From positions 6,437,001 to 6,501,000 of the forward strand of contig NC_090796.1 of NCBI RefSeq assembly GCF_040054535.1: DNA of 64,000 bases, given 5' to 3'. Source of the stretch: Antennarius striatus. Lineage: Eukaryota; Chordata; Actinopteri; Lophiiformes; Antennariidae. Under the pieces are notes generated by a model. That model ran no database searches, was not told where the DNA came from, and was given only the letters and a program-made list of their open reading frames with translations. Position 1 is the stretch's first letter. Each line of letters opens with the position of its first letter. This document shows, one piece after another, positions 48,160-61,118 of this stretch. The position numbers and the translations under genes are program-made.

Positions 48160-51100
48160 GTGAGCAACAGGACAGTTCCCAAGTCTTTTTTTCCCCTGAC
48201 AGGTGAGGTGAGAACCATATAATATACCTCGTTGATGTTGTTGACTTAATGGGTGTTGTTATACATGTTAGAGGTTTTCATGTGTTCAATGATGAAGCAA
48301 TCATGATATATATCTGACATACTAGTGTGGGTGTGTCAGGATAAAAGCTGGAGTGTTGAATGTGTCTATAATGCATTGTACCAGAACTACACATTATATG
48401 TTGGAACATCAGTATTATTTTGGGAAAGATAGGTTGCAAAATCTATTTTGTGCTGAGCATCTGTAAAGTCATTGATTCAAAATAGTTTGGTTAACTCTTC
48501 ATTGACTGTTTTTTTATTAGATTTTTTATATGGCATTGAAATTTTTTGAAAAATATGACAGCAGAAATAAAGTTTTGTCACGTCCCCGAATAACACTCTA
48601 AGTTTGAATTTTTGAATTTCAAAGTATTTAAATGAGTGCCCTATAAAGGGTTAATTAGCTGTGTAACACTTGATATCCAGGCAACTTTATTAATGAGGCA
48701 TACTGTATTTATACTTCCTGATGTCTTGCCCTGAGGAGATATGGAATTCAAAGTGATGCATTGCGATTAGACAGAGCTCACATGTTGTTAGAAAGCCACT
48801 GTAAACATCACTTCATTTAACACTTTACAATTATATTATTGTGTCATGCTTTGTGATACAATCTATGATACTATAAAGTCTATTCTCAGTTTTGTTATTT
48901 CCTTCACCTCCCAAACCAGATCCCTTGTTAAAGGGAAAAGCTTATGAGTCCCTTAGCTGGACTTGTGTTGACTATTAACAGCAGTAACATGTGATAATAT
49001 GATTGTAATATGTCCAGGCTTGAATGTGCCTGCAAACCTCTTTTCAGGTGAGTTATTAGATTTTCATGGGAACAAGAGTTAAATTTGTTGATCCAGTAGA
49101 AAATGTTGTCACTGATGCTGTAATGACAGTATAACAGCCTCATAAAGAGCTTGAATGATATCAGATGGTGTAATAAGTACACAGGGTGGTGAAAGGTTTG
49201 TGAGATGTATGAATTGGCATTTATTTTGAAAAAAATTTCGCATTCAGAACTGAGCTATCCATAAAGCATTGTTTTGTATCGTGGTCATATTTCACCAGTA
49301 TCAACACAGTTTAAGCAGAGCCCTGTCCTACAAACCAGAACTGAGAGAAATCTTGTTTATGCATTCTGTCTTTAAATCCACTTTTAATATTTTGAAAACT
49401 AAGCAGGCCAATTCACCTTTATTTTGATAAACCTGTAGATCATCTCTTGCACTTAAATTTAAATAATGCAAACCTTGCAAAAAAAACCCTCTTTAAGTAT
49501 GAATTTGTTTTAATAAAAAATTCCAGACATCCTGAAACCAGTGCATCAAAGTAGTGTATCATGTGGTTTAGCGTAGCATTACTCAGGCATGTGCGCCCTG
49601 GCTTTTGATTGTGAAAGAGAATAGTGACATCTCAGTCAACACTGCCTCATTGTTTTCAGGCCCGGTGTGCAGCAATGACAAAATTCCCCTCAGAACCCCA
49701 CTAGGAAACAACTATCAGTGATACACATTCCAAGTTATTGGACCCTTTTAAAGCCAGATGAGTGTTTCATGAAGAAAGGTATGCCTAGTTAGCATATTGA
49801 TTCAATAAAAATAAATTTGTACGGGTCTACAATAGATTCATTTCTTTCCACAGTCTTCTAATCTCATGAAATTTGGCTTCACCTGACTGAACAGTGTTTA
49901 TTATAGCGGTACCTGCCAGTCTGAACACAATATCTTCTGCACCAATCTCTTTACTGCTGCACTGAGTCATTTTAATATTTAGGGTGGGGTATTAAAGTGT
50001 GTCAAGTTTCATGTTATTGTTCCAGTTTCTTGTTTGTGAGAATGCTTCTCATGGAAAATATTTTATCGTGTCGCAGCTGGTAAAATACAGGTATGATTAA
50101 TAGAATGGATAACTGAATCGCATTTGCTACTGTGGGTCCAGTGGCCTAGAATAGTGCAGCCTGGCTGATCAGAGTCATCTTTATTTCTGTTGGTAACATT
50201 TCTGTTCTTAGTGCTATTAGTAAAGGCTTATATTGAGTGAGCTGTTATGTAAAACTAATTAAGTTAGTTATTGTTTCTTAGACATACAGTTCGGAGCTTT
50301 GAACAAGTGTTGAATGACACATTTAAACGTTGGATGAAGGCTGTTGTATCACTTGTGGAAACCAAGGTGCCTCAGCCGAGTTAATGCAAAAGCTTTTGTT
50401 CCAAACATGAATGAATGGTTGAAGTCATTTTTGTTCTCTTAATGGTGTTTAATCTTTTGGATATTCTTTATGTATCTTCATGTAGGCTAGAGAAGAAAAC
50501 TCACATGTATCTATTCTTTTTTACTTTGTTAATAGTGTTATCTTAATAAAATGTTATGCTCTGTGACCTTCCATAGCCCAACGTCTTTGTGTCTCTGTGC
50601 CTCCAAGGCTTTAGTCAATGTGAATGTCAACCAGTCAGAGCCATTTCTACATACAGCTAAACTTTATACATTAATTGGCCTAAATAGGGTATTTCTGTTT
50701 TGTAGCCAGATGCAAAACATTCAAACATTTTCATAGATTCATTTCAGAATTATTTCTAACTCTGAAGGTTAAAAAAGAAAAAAAAATGGAAAAAAATGTT
50801 CTTTTTGAAGCTTCAGCCACAGCAACAGTTATAAAAGCTTAAACATGCAAATTCAGTAGCCTACAGCCCTACATTTGTCTTCTTTCCTGTGTGTGCGTGT
50901 GCGTGAGTGTGTGTGTTTGCGTTTGCATGACAGAGAAAGGGAGAGAAAACAGATGAAAAAATGTTCGGTGTCCTGGGAGCAGTTTTTTGACTTGTTGTAG
51001 CCCATTAAATTGCTCTTGGCACTATTTGTGTTTTCATCCCAGGACTGCATTTAATACTGAGTTCTGATTGGCCAATATGGACAGTCTGACGTTGTAAATC

Positions 51101-51550
51101 TTTAAATGCATTTTTTCCACTGATAATCGGATAAAACTAACCCCTCATGGGAGAAGATCTATGTCTGAGTTAAATGGAACAAAGGATGGGTTAGGGTTTC
51201 AGGGGCGAGAACTGAGGGTATGATTTACTAAACTTGGACACATTTTATGCTGCAAAGTAAAACACAAAACTGCCTCATTGAAGTCTGGTAGTAAAAGCGT
51301 CATTAATACAATCTTATATATTCTTGTTAACATGCATATGGTGAGAGAGACGCAGGACTATAAAAATACCAATGAAAATGCCTCACCAATGTTCTAAATA
51401 TTAAGATAAAGTTAAACCAAGTATTTTCCAGTTTATTTTCTGGAAATAGAAAGTAAAGTATTTACAGTTCATTCTGAGTAGTTGTTGTTCTAAAATCACC
51501 TAAACTGGTTGGTTAGTCATCAAACAATTGATATGATATTTTTGCGACAG
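48160..51550 (+). other. Intron, no further exon seen
   Basis: AT-rich DNA without recognisable exons on either strand. It is treated as the intron between the 5' UTR exon and the first coding exon. Confidence 0.45.
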
Positions 51551-51612
51551 GTCTCTACATCTCCCTGGCAAAGCTATACCCTCAGAAAGGGGAGGAGCCA
51601 AGTCCTGGCAGC

Positions 51613-51736
51613 ATGGAGGTTGCCGAGACGCCAGGTTTGGCCCAGAGCCCTCAGAGTGAGGCGATGACCAGTGAGCTGCAGGAGCTGTCCCTTCAGCCCG
51701 GGAGCGACCCAGTGCCTCTGCGGGAGAGAAAAAATG
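51613..51736 (+). CDS. First coding exon of an unrecognised gene (partial)
   Basis: The exon runs from an acceptor after 51550 (tttttgcgacag) to a consensus donor (AAAAATG/GTAAGA at 51737). An ATG at 51613 opens 41 codons plus one base: MEVAETPGLAQSPQSEAM, then a Leu/Glu/Ser-rich stretch ending in PLRERKN. The codons are GC-rich, unlike the AT-rich surroundings, and the splice signals are good, so this is probably a real N-terminal exon of a protein with a disordered acidic start. I do not recognise the family. Later exons lie beyond the right edge. Confidence 0.6.
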
Positions 51737-52823
51737 GTAAGACTGTGTTTAATGTGCATTTTTACCTTTTTCAAGTAACAGTTATTCCCACGTTTTGTTA
51801 TTTATTTGGTGGATTAGTCATCTGGGCAAAATGCAAAGCAATCACTGCATTAAATTTGAAATGTTGCCATTTATCAGAAAAGTGTTGGCTTGGAGGGTGG
51901 AGGTTTTGGCGTAGAAAATAACTCCATTACGTTTTTAATGGGGAACTATTTTTGTTTTTAACTTTGTTTTGTGGAAAAATGTGGAAATATTGTGCTGAAC
52001 TGTATTCATGTTGTTTTTAAGAGGTGTGGATGTCACATTCATCTCCTTCCCTTCATGCATTCAAACAGTACTTTCCTTCCAAGCTATTATTTGTTTGAGT
52101 GTAGTGGAAGCACATCAGTCTATACACCTTACAGCCCAGCAGCCACCTGAAGTGAACATTTTGGCAGAACTCTTCTCTTGACTTCACTGAGGTGGCTTAT
52201 TTCCAGCATTTCTTCCCAGCTAAAAGGTTCATACGGTCACATACACTGAAGTCAAAGCAGAAGTTAAACATCAGACGTCTGTCTGTACGTTTTGTGCATC
52301 TGGCAGTAAGGAACTTACACCAACACAGATGGTGAGACATGGAGCTCTAAGTGCTGAGGTGAAACTGTGAGTGTGTGTCTGTGTACAAGGCTGTCTCCAG
52401 ATAGTCGGGACTGAAGAAGCGGCTGGAGGTAATTGGCTTGCCCCTCTGCGCTGACCTCTGCTATAGTCAATTAGACTGTGCAGAATGTTTGCAGTGTTAG
52501 GCTCTGAAGGCCTTTTTGTGTCTGGCGTTAGCATGGAGCTTGGAGTACTTGGCTGTCTGTACGGTGTGACCTATAGCAGCTTCCAGTAGTTTGAATCATG
52601 CTTTGAAAACTTGGCTCTGCCGCTGGTCTGTATTGGGTTTGTTTAGGTTCACACAGCCAAATCACAAGCACCGGAGAGCTTATAAAGTAATGTCACAATC
52701 AGCCCGGGATATCTTGTTTATTGGACAGAGAATTTGTAACTGGCTAACGTGAGCCTTTGGCAAATAATTTAAATAAATCAGACTCAGTTCTTTGGAAGTA
52801 ATGTATTAAGTAAACAAGAAGTA

Positions 52824-53750
52824 CAGTGATACCTCTACTTACGAATGTCTCTACTTACGAAATTTTCTACTTACGAAATTTCTGATCAGGTAAATATTAC
52901 CTCTACTTACGAAAGAAATTTCGACTTAATGTAAAAACACAGTATCGGCTGATACTCGAATCTCCCACAGGTTCCTGAACGCAACATTCTCATAGCTGCT
53001 CTGCCATTGGCTATTACCTATTACGTATCTTCCTGGCATCCCATTGGCTAAGAGGGATGCCACTCCACCTCTGTGGAGCCAAATTGGTGCTTATGCAGTG
53101 TCTTCAGCCTTCGGCACTGGACCTGTGAGGTGTTTTGATAGTTTTGCGCAAATATAATAACTTTTTGAGTACGTATTCGCTATGGACCCCAAGAAAGTGA
53201 CGGATAAAAGAGGAAAAGAAAAGATGAAGAAAAGAGTTTTTTTGTCCGTACAAACAAAGCAAGAGATGATAGAAAAGCGTGAAAAAGGGATGCGTTTGGT
53301 TGATCTTGCCAAAGAATATGGCCGTAATGAATCTACAATCGCCACGTTATTAAAACAAAAGGAAGTTCAAGGAGTTTAAGATATCGCGTGGGTGGTTGGA
53401 GAAGTTCAAAAGGAGGACTGGAATTCACTCTGTTGTCCGGCATGGTGAAATAGGAGCGCATGAACCAAAGAGGGCAAAAAACAATGAGGACAGCAGTTAA
53501 AAGGTAAATGACCATCATTTTTGTTCTTTATGCTTTGTTTTTTACGTTATGCACAACTCTCATTTATTGTGCAATAATATAATCGTTACATGTTTTGATG
53601 CATTTTTATGCTTTACAAAACATGTCGGAATTTTTGGGGGCTTGGAACGGATTAGGGCATTTGCATGGAAAACGCATCTCTACTTACGTAATTTTCTACT
53701 TACATAATTTCTTCCGGAACCAATTAATTTCGTAAGTAGAGGTACCACTG
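52824..53750 (+). mobile_element. Internally deleted Tigger/pogo DNA transposon
   Basis: The 927-bp element is flanked by TA duplications (52822-52823, 53751-53752). It ends in inverted repeats cagtgatacctctacttacg and cgtaagtagaggtaccactg. The word tctacttacgaa recurs four times inside the left end. Two coding remnants lie inside. The first (53182-53379) matches the CENP-B/pogo N-terminal helix-turn-helix (KEMIEKREKGMRLVDLAKEY-like). The second (53369-53500, shifted frame) matches the second DNA-binding domain (SRGWLEKFKRRTGIHSVVRH). The DDE catalytic domain is absent, so movement would need another transposase. Confidence 0.88.
53182..53379 (+). pseudogene. Tigger transposase fragment, CENP-B-type HTH
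   Basis: The 65-codon frame MDPKKVTDKRGKEKMKKRVF continues through LAKEYGRNESTIATLLKQKE and stops. It holds the complete first HTH of pogo/Tigger transposases, then is joined by an internal deletion, with a frame change, to a piece of the second HTH (53369-53500). A DNA-binding fragment could still be made if transcribed, but nothing here shows expression. Confidence 0.75.
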
Positions 53751-53752
53751 TA

Positions 53753-56560
53753 ATACAAAGTTGCAATGAACTCCATTTCATTCCAGGATCTCAAATGTAT
53801 GGATTGACTAGTAGGTTTGGTTGGGTAGGTATCCAGCTTTGATGGTCCTGTAAACAATCTAAAACAAGTTTTTCTTCATACAGACTCACTGAACCAGTAT
53901 GTAGCTGTATGCAGCTAGCATCAACTTGATGGAAACAATTAAGTCACGCTGCAGTCTCGTGCTTCCATGTATCTTTTCATGATGTATTGTAGTGGAAAGT
54001 CCTACACAATGCTATTAAGTATGAAGCTTTACTTTGACTGAATCCCATTTGAAGTGTTGAGGTTACTTCATTACTCTTTTATCTGAATACTTTCTGTGTT
54101 CATTTCAAACTAAAAGCCCCCTAGTGCTGGACAGGAACTCTTCATCTCTTAACAACACTTTGATAGTAAAACATTTGCATGAGCATATTGCTTATAGGGT
54201 CCCATTTCACAATTAGAAATGTAGTTTCTGCCAGTGTTAATGAAGTTGAGTTATTTTATCATTTTGATGTTGTAAACTTGACTTGTGACAGAGAAATGCA
54301 AGATGTATCACAGTTCTGTAGAGTTGTGGTTGAGGCACACCTAGTTGTTCAATTTGTTGAATGGCCTGGTTCCACTTTTAAATTTTGCTTCTCTGTACCA
54401 GAGGATGTTGAGTGTTGGTTAGATATCTGAAGATGCCACTAGAGCGATGTTAATTATAGTGAACATTTTTTAGTAGGACTGTAGGCAGTCCATGTTTTCC
54501 AAATGTAAACATCTTTGTCCTGTTCCGAAACAGCTTCCTGTTGTGTGTTCCAGTGTGCCATTACATCAGAGAAACAAGTCGGGGAAAAGAACGTTAAAGA
54601 CAATGTTTTTCGGATGACATGATGTAGCTATGCACTTTACATATAATTAAATGCACATAAAAGAAGGTTTATATAAAAATGTGCCACAGAATGTTTTAAA
54701 TGTTCTGCTACCAAGTCAGACACCATCTTGGATAAGCAGACACATGAGAGCATTGTAAGATGCTGTAAATGAACACATTTATACACCTTTATTTAATCAG
54801 AAAAGCCAGCAACATTGGTCATTGATTTTGCAGGGTGTTGGCCCCCCCTGGTGTTGTGGAGAGTGTCATTTGCTTGACCTTTCTTTGATTTGCCAAGAGA
54901 GGAAGATTAGGCAAGGTCTGCTCAGTCAATGATTATACAGTCTTTAGCAGGGTCCAGCAATTGCAGAGAAAAAGGCACAACAAGTGGCACTAGCAATACA
55001 ATTTAACAGTAGAATAAGAAGCTGAGGATCATTATAGTAAACTTTAACTATATGCTGCAAGTGTTTGTAACTTAATTAACTTTATTCCTGAGGAATGGGG
55101 CAAATCATATTGACATAATTAAAAAAATGTTTTACAATGGTAATGAGAAACAGTAGACACAGGGCAATGTTTACCTTCCAGAAACTCTTCAAGGTGCACT
55201 CAGACAGCTTTGGGACACCACTCCCAAATTTAAACAAGCCGTGCACGTGTTGGCCTGTTCCTCACACACTGGGTTCTGCTAGCCAGAAGACATGTTGCTG
55301 CAGGCACTCCGGGAACTCATCTTGAATGTGAAGATGCTTTGTTGGGAGAGATGAACCGTATACAACTGTATACGTTTTTTCTAGTGAGATAGAATGGAAT
55401 GTTCTTAAAGTAAAGCTTATCAAAGATCTGTGTTTGACAACAGGTTATGTAATGTTTGGGGTTTTTTTTTTGCACAAGGTTCCTTCCTCATTAAGAGTTG
55501 GGGAAAACTTTGCCAGTACAAGTGTGCCTGGCGCACCATATAAGCAGGGTGGGTTGACATCAGCCAACCCCTCATGAATGCCTTCTCTTCTGGAAGAAGA
55601 TTCATCTCACATCTCTGCAGGGGACCAGATGTTTTCTTCAATGCTAATGGAACTTTTAAAGTATAAGACAATTAGAGGTTGTAATTACATATGATTTTTA
55701 GGAAATTAGTGTGTGTAACCTTAAGTTAGTAGAGCTTTTTTAGCAGCTGTTGTTCAGTACTGCAATGAGGAAGAGTAAGAGCATAATCATACTCGATCAG
55801 ATAAACATTTTTGTAATACTGTCAAAAGTAAAGGGAGAGTTGTCTTACAGCCACTTTGACGACTAGTTACAGCTTTAATCATCGCACTGCCTTTAAAGAT
55901 TATCAACTGAAGGCAAGATCATCTCCACTTAATGACACACCTTCAAGCTATCAGCCTTGCTGCAGTGGCAATACAAATACCTGCCACTGCTGGGATAACA
56001 TGTTGAGTCAAACCAAGTCAAACCATGTCAGTACATGTGTGTGGAAAAAACCCATGAAATTTCAGTCAGTCATAAAAGCTGGCATAACGAAGAGAGAGAA
56101 AAAATATTTCCCATCTTCCTATTCACGAATGTGAAGAAAGTAGCTCAGCTTGATAAAGTGACGTAGAAGATTCAAAGCTGTGAGGTGGATAAGCTAGTTT
56201 GACTGTGTTTGTGCGGACTACGACAGCAGTAGGAGGAAAAGGAAGAGGAGAGGAGGGGGAGGTCATGTCTGAAATGGCAGTATTGCATAACTTCTCAGAG
56301 AGGGAGGAAAGTGAGGGAAAATGGAAAGCAAGAAATGTGGGGGCGTGTAACTTGGCACCAGTTTGTTTTTCTTTTTCTTTTTTCTTTTGTACTTTCAAAG
56401 TGCCTTGCGAAGTGCAGCAGACTAACCCAAAGTTTTTATAGAATCACATCGGAGCAGGAATGAATTGGAGGTGTAGCCACAGACAGATTGGAAACTTTGG
56501 GTGGACCTTGTTGTGATCCCAGGAGCAATAAGGGACAGACAGAGAGACGGATCTGCACAC
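53753..56560. other. Intronic or intergenic DNA, no gene seen
   Basis: Only chance ORFs up to 92 codons, without splice context or family similarity. Most simply this is intron of the right-hand gene. Confidence 0.45.
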
Positions 56561-56801
56561 GCCCTCCGTGCCGGGGCGTGCACACACTTGCAGACAGTCA
56601 AGAGAATGAGAATGTGAGGTGCACTGCTACCTGTGGAGTACCAGCTGCTGGTGAGAGGAAAACGTGTTTAACGTGGCTTTACCTGTTGTCAGGCTTCTCT
56701 TCAACCTTCTACTGCTGTTACCCCCTCCCCAACTGCTCGTATTGCTTGTGTCGGGGGTATGAATCGGTAATCTTGCCGGGAGGGTGAAGCTTCCCTTCAG
56801 C

Positions 56802-56832
56802 ATGGTGCAAAGAGATATGACAATTCAGTCAG
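56802..56832 (+). CDS. Candidate alternative first coding exon
   Basis: ATG at 56802 opens MVQRDMTIQS followed by one base and a consensus donor (TCAG/GTAAAG). About 300 bases upstream are GC-richer than the surroundings and could hold a promoter and 5' UTR. The exon ends in phase 1, the same as the exon at 51613-51736, so both could splice to one downstream exon outside the window. The call rests on donor quality and phase only. The short peptide gives no family identity. Confidence 0.35.
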
Positions 56833-57253
56833 GTAAAGTTCACTTGAGTCTGCTGTCTTCTGCTTCCATGTCTTTGTCTGCTTTATAAAAAATGATGGCA
56901 ATGATTGGTCGTTGCCTGTAAGTAAGGTGGGGTGTGAGCTGTTGCATGTATCAGTAACTGCTAGGTGAACTGACACTTCACTTTGTGTGAAAACAGCTGC
57001 TTTGCAATAACTGTAACTAAAATGAATCAAAACCAGTAGAATTTGGAGCTGGTGTTTAGCTTACAGGAAACTTACATAATGCGGTAGATTCTAAGTACAA
57101 CCAGAAAGGAAATAATCTATTACACGTAGGAAGTAGACGTAAACTCCAGACTGCAAGATGTTATCACAACACTTGATTCATTGCCTGCATTTTGCAAAAA
57201 CTGTTTTTTCATGAGACTCACTTTGTGAAAAATTGACAGTAGTTTATTTTTCA

Positions 57254-57600
57254 GGAGTTTATCAGAGGGTCCATACACCATGAGGGGTCAGGCAGGGCAG
57301 TCAGGCCAGGTTTGCAGGCTCCCTCTCGGGCAGGATGGGGCATATGAGGATGGAAGGTGTGGTTGTGTGAACTGGGCTCCGCTCAAAAAGCTCCTCTCAA
57401 TTGATGCAGTGATCAGCTGCCGGGCCAAGGCCACCTCTGCTCCCCGAGGAGCGATTCCAGGCCGGCATCCAGACGGGGCGGGAGATTTCTAGGTTAGCTG
57501 AGGGAGGAGATCAGAGAACACAGCCGAACTCTCTGACGGAGACCCGAGCTGGAGGGGGAAAGAGATTAGAGGCATCACTCTTCTGCTCCGGATTTAAGTG
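57254..57600 (+). other. GC-rich island, possible UTR exon or promoter
   Basis: This stands out from AT-rich surroundings. It follows an acceptor-like tttatttttcag (ending 57254) and contains a 70-codon ORF at 57280-57492. Splicing from either phase-1 exon to this acceptor would hit a TGA within ten codons, so it is not a simple coding continuation. It may be another 5' exon or a regulatory island. Confidence 0.3.
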
Positions 57601-58961
57601 GAACTGACCTAGTCGGAACAGATTGTTCCAGATCATAACATGGACCACAGACGCTTGATTGTTACTGATATATGTAGGAATACATATGTCTATATGTGTA
57701 AGACATATACTGTACATGTATGCGCTGCCGCTGTCCTCATGATGCAAGAACTACGGCTTGATTTGTACCACTACGGCTTGAGAGTGTGCAGGTTTTTCAT
57801 TCCTTCCAAACACTTAGTCATCTACCAGTGACAGTAGTGTGTAACTCTTGTCTTGTAAAAGCAGACAACATGCAGGTTAAGATCAACTGGTCAAGAATAC
57901 TAATACCAAATAATTCTGGGGGTAAATACTGTCTGATTTCATTCTTGCTAAAATGAATACACAGTCTTAAACAGTTAGTAATAACAGCTAGGTTTGAATA
58001 TCAACAGGATTGGCTTAAGACAAATATGACTAGTTACCTAACTAGAGTAGAGTAGAGTTGAGTAGAGTAGGACTTTATTCTTTATAACTAGTGAGCAATT
58101 ACTAATTATCACATCGATGTGGTTACATGTTGGGTGAGTAGCTGTAAATTTTGGTTTTAAATACTGTAAGTGAGGTTTGGGTTTTGGCTGATTTCACCAT
58201 TCAGATTTCCAAACATAACCAGATAAAGATCACATCCCTGTTCATCCCCACCCATGGACAACAATAAGAGATGGGTTGAAGCTTGAGCAATGTCAGTTAT
58301 AGGGCTCTGCTCAACAAGGACCAGAGAGATTATTTACTGAAATGAATTATGCTAATGCTCTATGAACCCACACAGACAGACGCTTTGCCTCCAAGTGATA
58401 TTTAAGAAAACAATATATGTAGCTTTGCTACGGCTAGCTTAGAACGGCAGGGATTCAGGGAGCCTGATGGTGCTGTTATGTAACAGGCTGGGAAGCAGCC
58501 ATGTACAGAGGCCCCACAGCACTCTGTCAGGCTGAGAGTGGGAGGGGAGGCCATGGACTCTGATGGATGGCAATACAGGGGAAGAAAAAGAATGGAGAGA
58601 AGTCAGTATAGAATAGACACATAGACAAGAGGGCACTGAAGAAATGAAGAATAATTAAAGTAAGAACTAAGAAAGTTCTATAAAATTGGACCTGACGGAG
58701 GAGGGATTATGTTACAAACTGATCCAAACACACAGCTGCAACAAGCATGGTCCAGCTGTGTGTCTGCTGTCTCACTGCCAGTAAGATGGTATTAGATAAT
58801 TAGAAATTCCCAAAACAAAAATTTCCAAAAAAAGTAAATTGATTCCAGGATCTGAATTGACAGCAGCACCTAAAATAAAACGGAGAGCAGACAACAAATT
58901 ATGACACACTGTTAACTGCATTCTCAACTTTTTTGAAACATTTATGCTAAAGCAAGATAGT

Positions 58962-58963
<2 letters not shown>

Positions 58964-59037
<74 letters not shown>
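58964..59037. repeat. (AC)n microsatellite
   Basis: About 36 uninterrupted AC units. Confidence 0.95.
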
Positions 59038-59041
<4 letters not shown>

Positions 59042-61077
59042 TCACAGCTCATGTCAGTGTAGGGACATGGACAAACATGGTTTTTGGTAGCATGCCATTT
59101 TTACATTGTGTCCTGACAGCATGGTATTTCAACAAGCACTAACAGACTCTCATCTTTGATTTGTGATCCAGTGAATTCCTGTTGGATAATGAGAAGTGAG
59201 AGAACCTCCCTCAAATCTGTAGCCTAAAGCTAAAGAAAAGCACTTTGTCAGTGAACTCCCAGCAGCCAGAGTGTGGTGCTTGCACACCCACAGGTACAAG
59301 CCCACTCTTGTATGGAGCTCAGAGATTTTTTTTCTAAGCCGCACACAGATGCAAAAAGTACCACTTCAAGACACATTAAGTTCACAACACGCTAAAACCG
59401 GCACTAGCTGTGAATGAAATCACACATTTTCCTGCGTTTGTATTAAAATGACTTTTAACACATGAGTTGTTTTTAGAAATCCACCTATTTCGTGGTGTGG
59501 CCACAGCTGCAGCTAGTTTGTGAAGGGTTGATGAAACAGTATATGGTTACATATAAATACTCTATTATAATATATAATCTACTTTTAATAGCAACTGAAA
59601 ACAATATAAACTGAAACCAACCCACTTCCTTTACAACATGCAGATAAGAATTCAGACAAGCACACACATAGTTGTACAGTAGGTGAACAAAGAGAAGACA
59701 GCTGTTTAGGTTGGCCTTGTCTCCAGCTCCGGTGTGTCTGAATAATAGAACAGTCATTAGTGTGTGACTCACCTGTCACAGGCTAACACACTTTATTTAG
59801 GACATGCAAGAAACAGTTCAGGAGCCATCTAACGTGTCCACTATTTACACAGCATGTTAAATTAGGTGCTGGTGCACTTTTATTTCCTGGTCAGTGTGGC
59901 AGTGAAGGGGTCAATAACGGGGTCTCTGTTCGGCCTCTGAGTCAGCAGCTATGGTAGTGATTGCTAATCAGATGTCCATATGAACGTGAAGCAGAAAGGA
60001 AAGACAGAGGTGTGACATTTGGACAGGATGTGTCTGACCTACTAGCAGCCTTAGTAAGCCATTGGTATTAGTCAGTAGCTAAATCAATAAGAACAAAACC
60101 AAAGGAAAATGTCATCAAATTTAGGATCAAGAGCAAAGTTCCATATAGTTCTCCATTGTGTTTTGAATGGGTTTCGTTTTGCCTTTCTTTAAAGTGGGAC
60201 TTATTACTGGGAGAAAACCAGCCAGCTATTGAGTATTATATTGTTACTACAGTTATGGTAAAGGCATTATATCACTAATATAAGATGATTTTCAGTCAGG
60301 TGTACCAGAAAGTGAAAGACAGATGTTAACCACAGCAGCTGTAATCCACATTATGCAGATTTGTGGAGACTTGTGCAGGGATATGAGACAACAGTGTGTA
60401 GAGTACGTCAAAATGTTTAAATGACCAAATAGAAGAATATGTTTGAGAGCATTTCAGTTTAAAATGATAATTACAGATAGAACCAGTATCCCCTGTAAAG
60501 GTCTGTATCTAATAAAAACCCCCACTTCAGTTGCTGTAGCGAATTAAGAGCCAGGCTTTTATTAGATGTTGTATACAGTTAAAGAAAGTGCAGAGGAAGA
60601 CAAGGCCTATAAAACCTGCAGAAAAGCACTAGTAAGAGAACACACATACAGTGTCGGAGAGAATGTCTCATATCCAGGCCAATAACCCTTTTCTGTCTTA
60701 CCAGTCAAACCTAATACAGTCACGCTCACTTCAAAATGTAGCTCTTGTCTTTATTTTCTTTATTTCTAGGACTGAATAGAATCCATTAAAGCAGAAACAA
60801 AAGCAGTGTTTTTCCTGTAAGTAGGGCAGGAGGTTAAAGAGTTCTTTACATTAAAAGTATTTTCAGGTGTTGGAGTTATGTAATTGTCAAACCCGTCATC
60901 AGTGGACAGGGAACACCCCTTGCCGGCTCTGGTACTCTGTTTTTCCGCACGTCTCAGCTTCTATGGCTTTCTGAAAATCTCATTTACCAAGCATGACTCT
61001 GTTCTTCCAGCTTTACAGCAAAAGTTCATGTTACCAGATGCTAACAGCTGCCAGGTGACCCGAGCCTCTATTTCTCT

Positions 61078-61118
61078 CATAGAAACTCTCATAGAAAGTT
61101 TCTATGAGAGTTTCTATG
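61078..61118. repeat. Perfect 20-bp inverted repeat (hairpin)
   Basis: catagaaactctcatagaaa, one central g, then tttctatgagagtttctatg. Each arm is itself made of a repeated 12-base unit (ctctcatagaaa), and a further copy of the unit follows at about 61123-61134. Confidence 0.9.

Noticed and set aside
54179..54430. 83-codon plus-strand ORF
   Set aside because: AT-rich, no splice borders, no recognisable motif; consistent with chance.
57280..57492. 70-codon ORF in a GC-rich island
   Set aside because: It could be a small protein, but there is no recognised domain. Splicing into it from the upstream coding exons hits a stop. Listed only as a possible UTR or promoter island.
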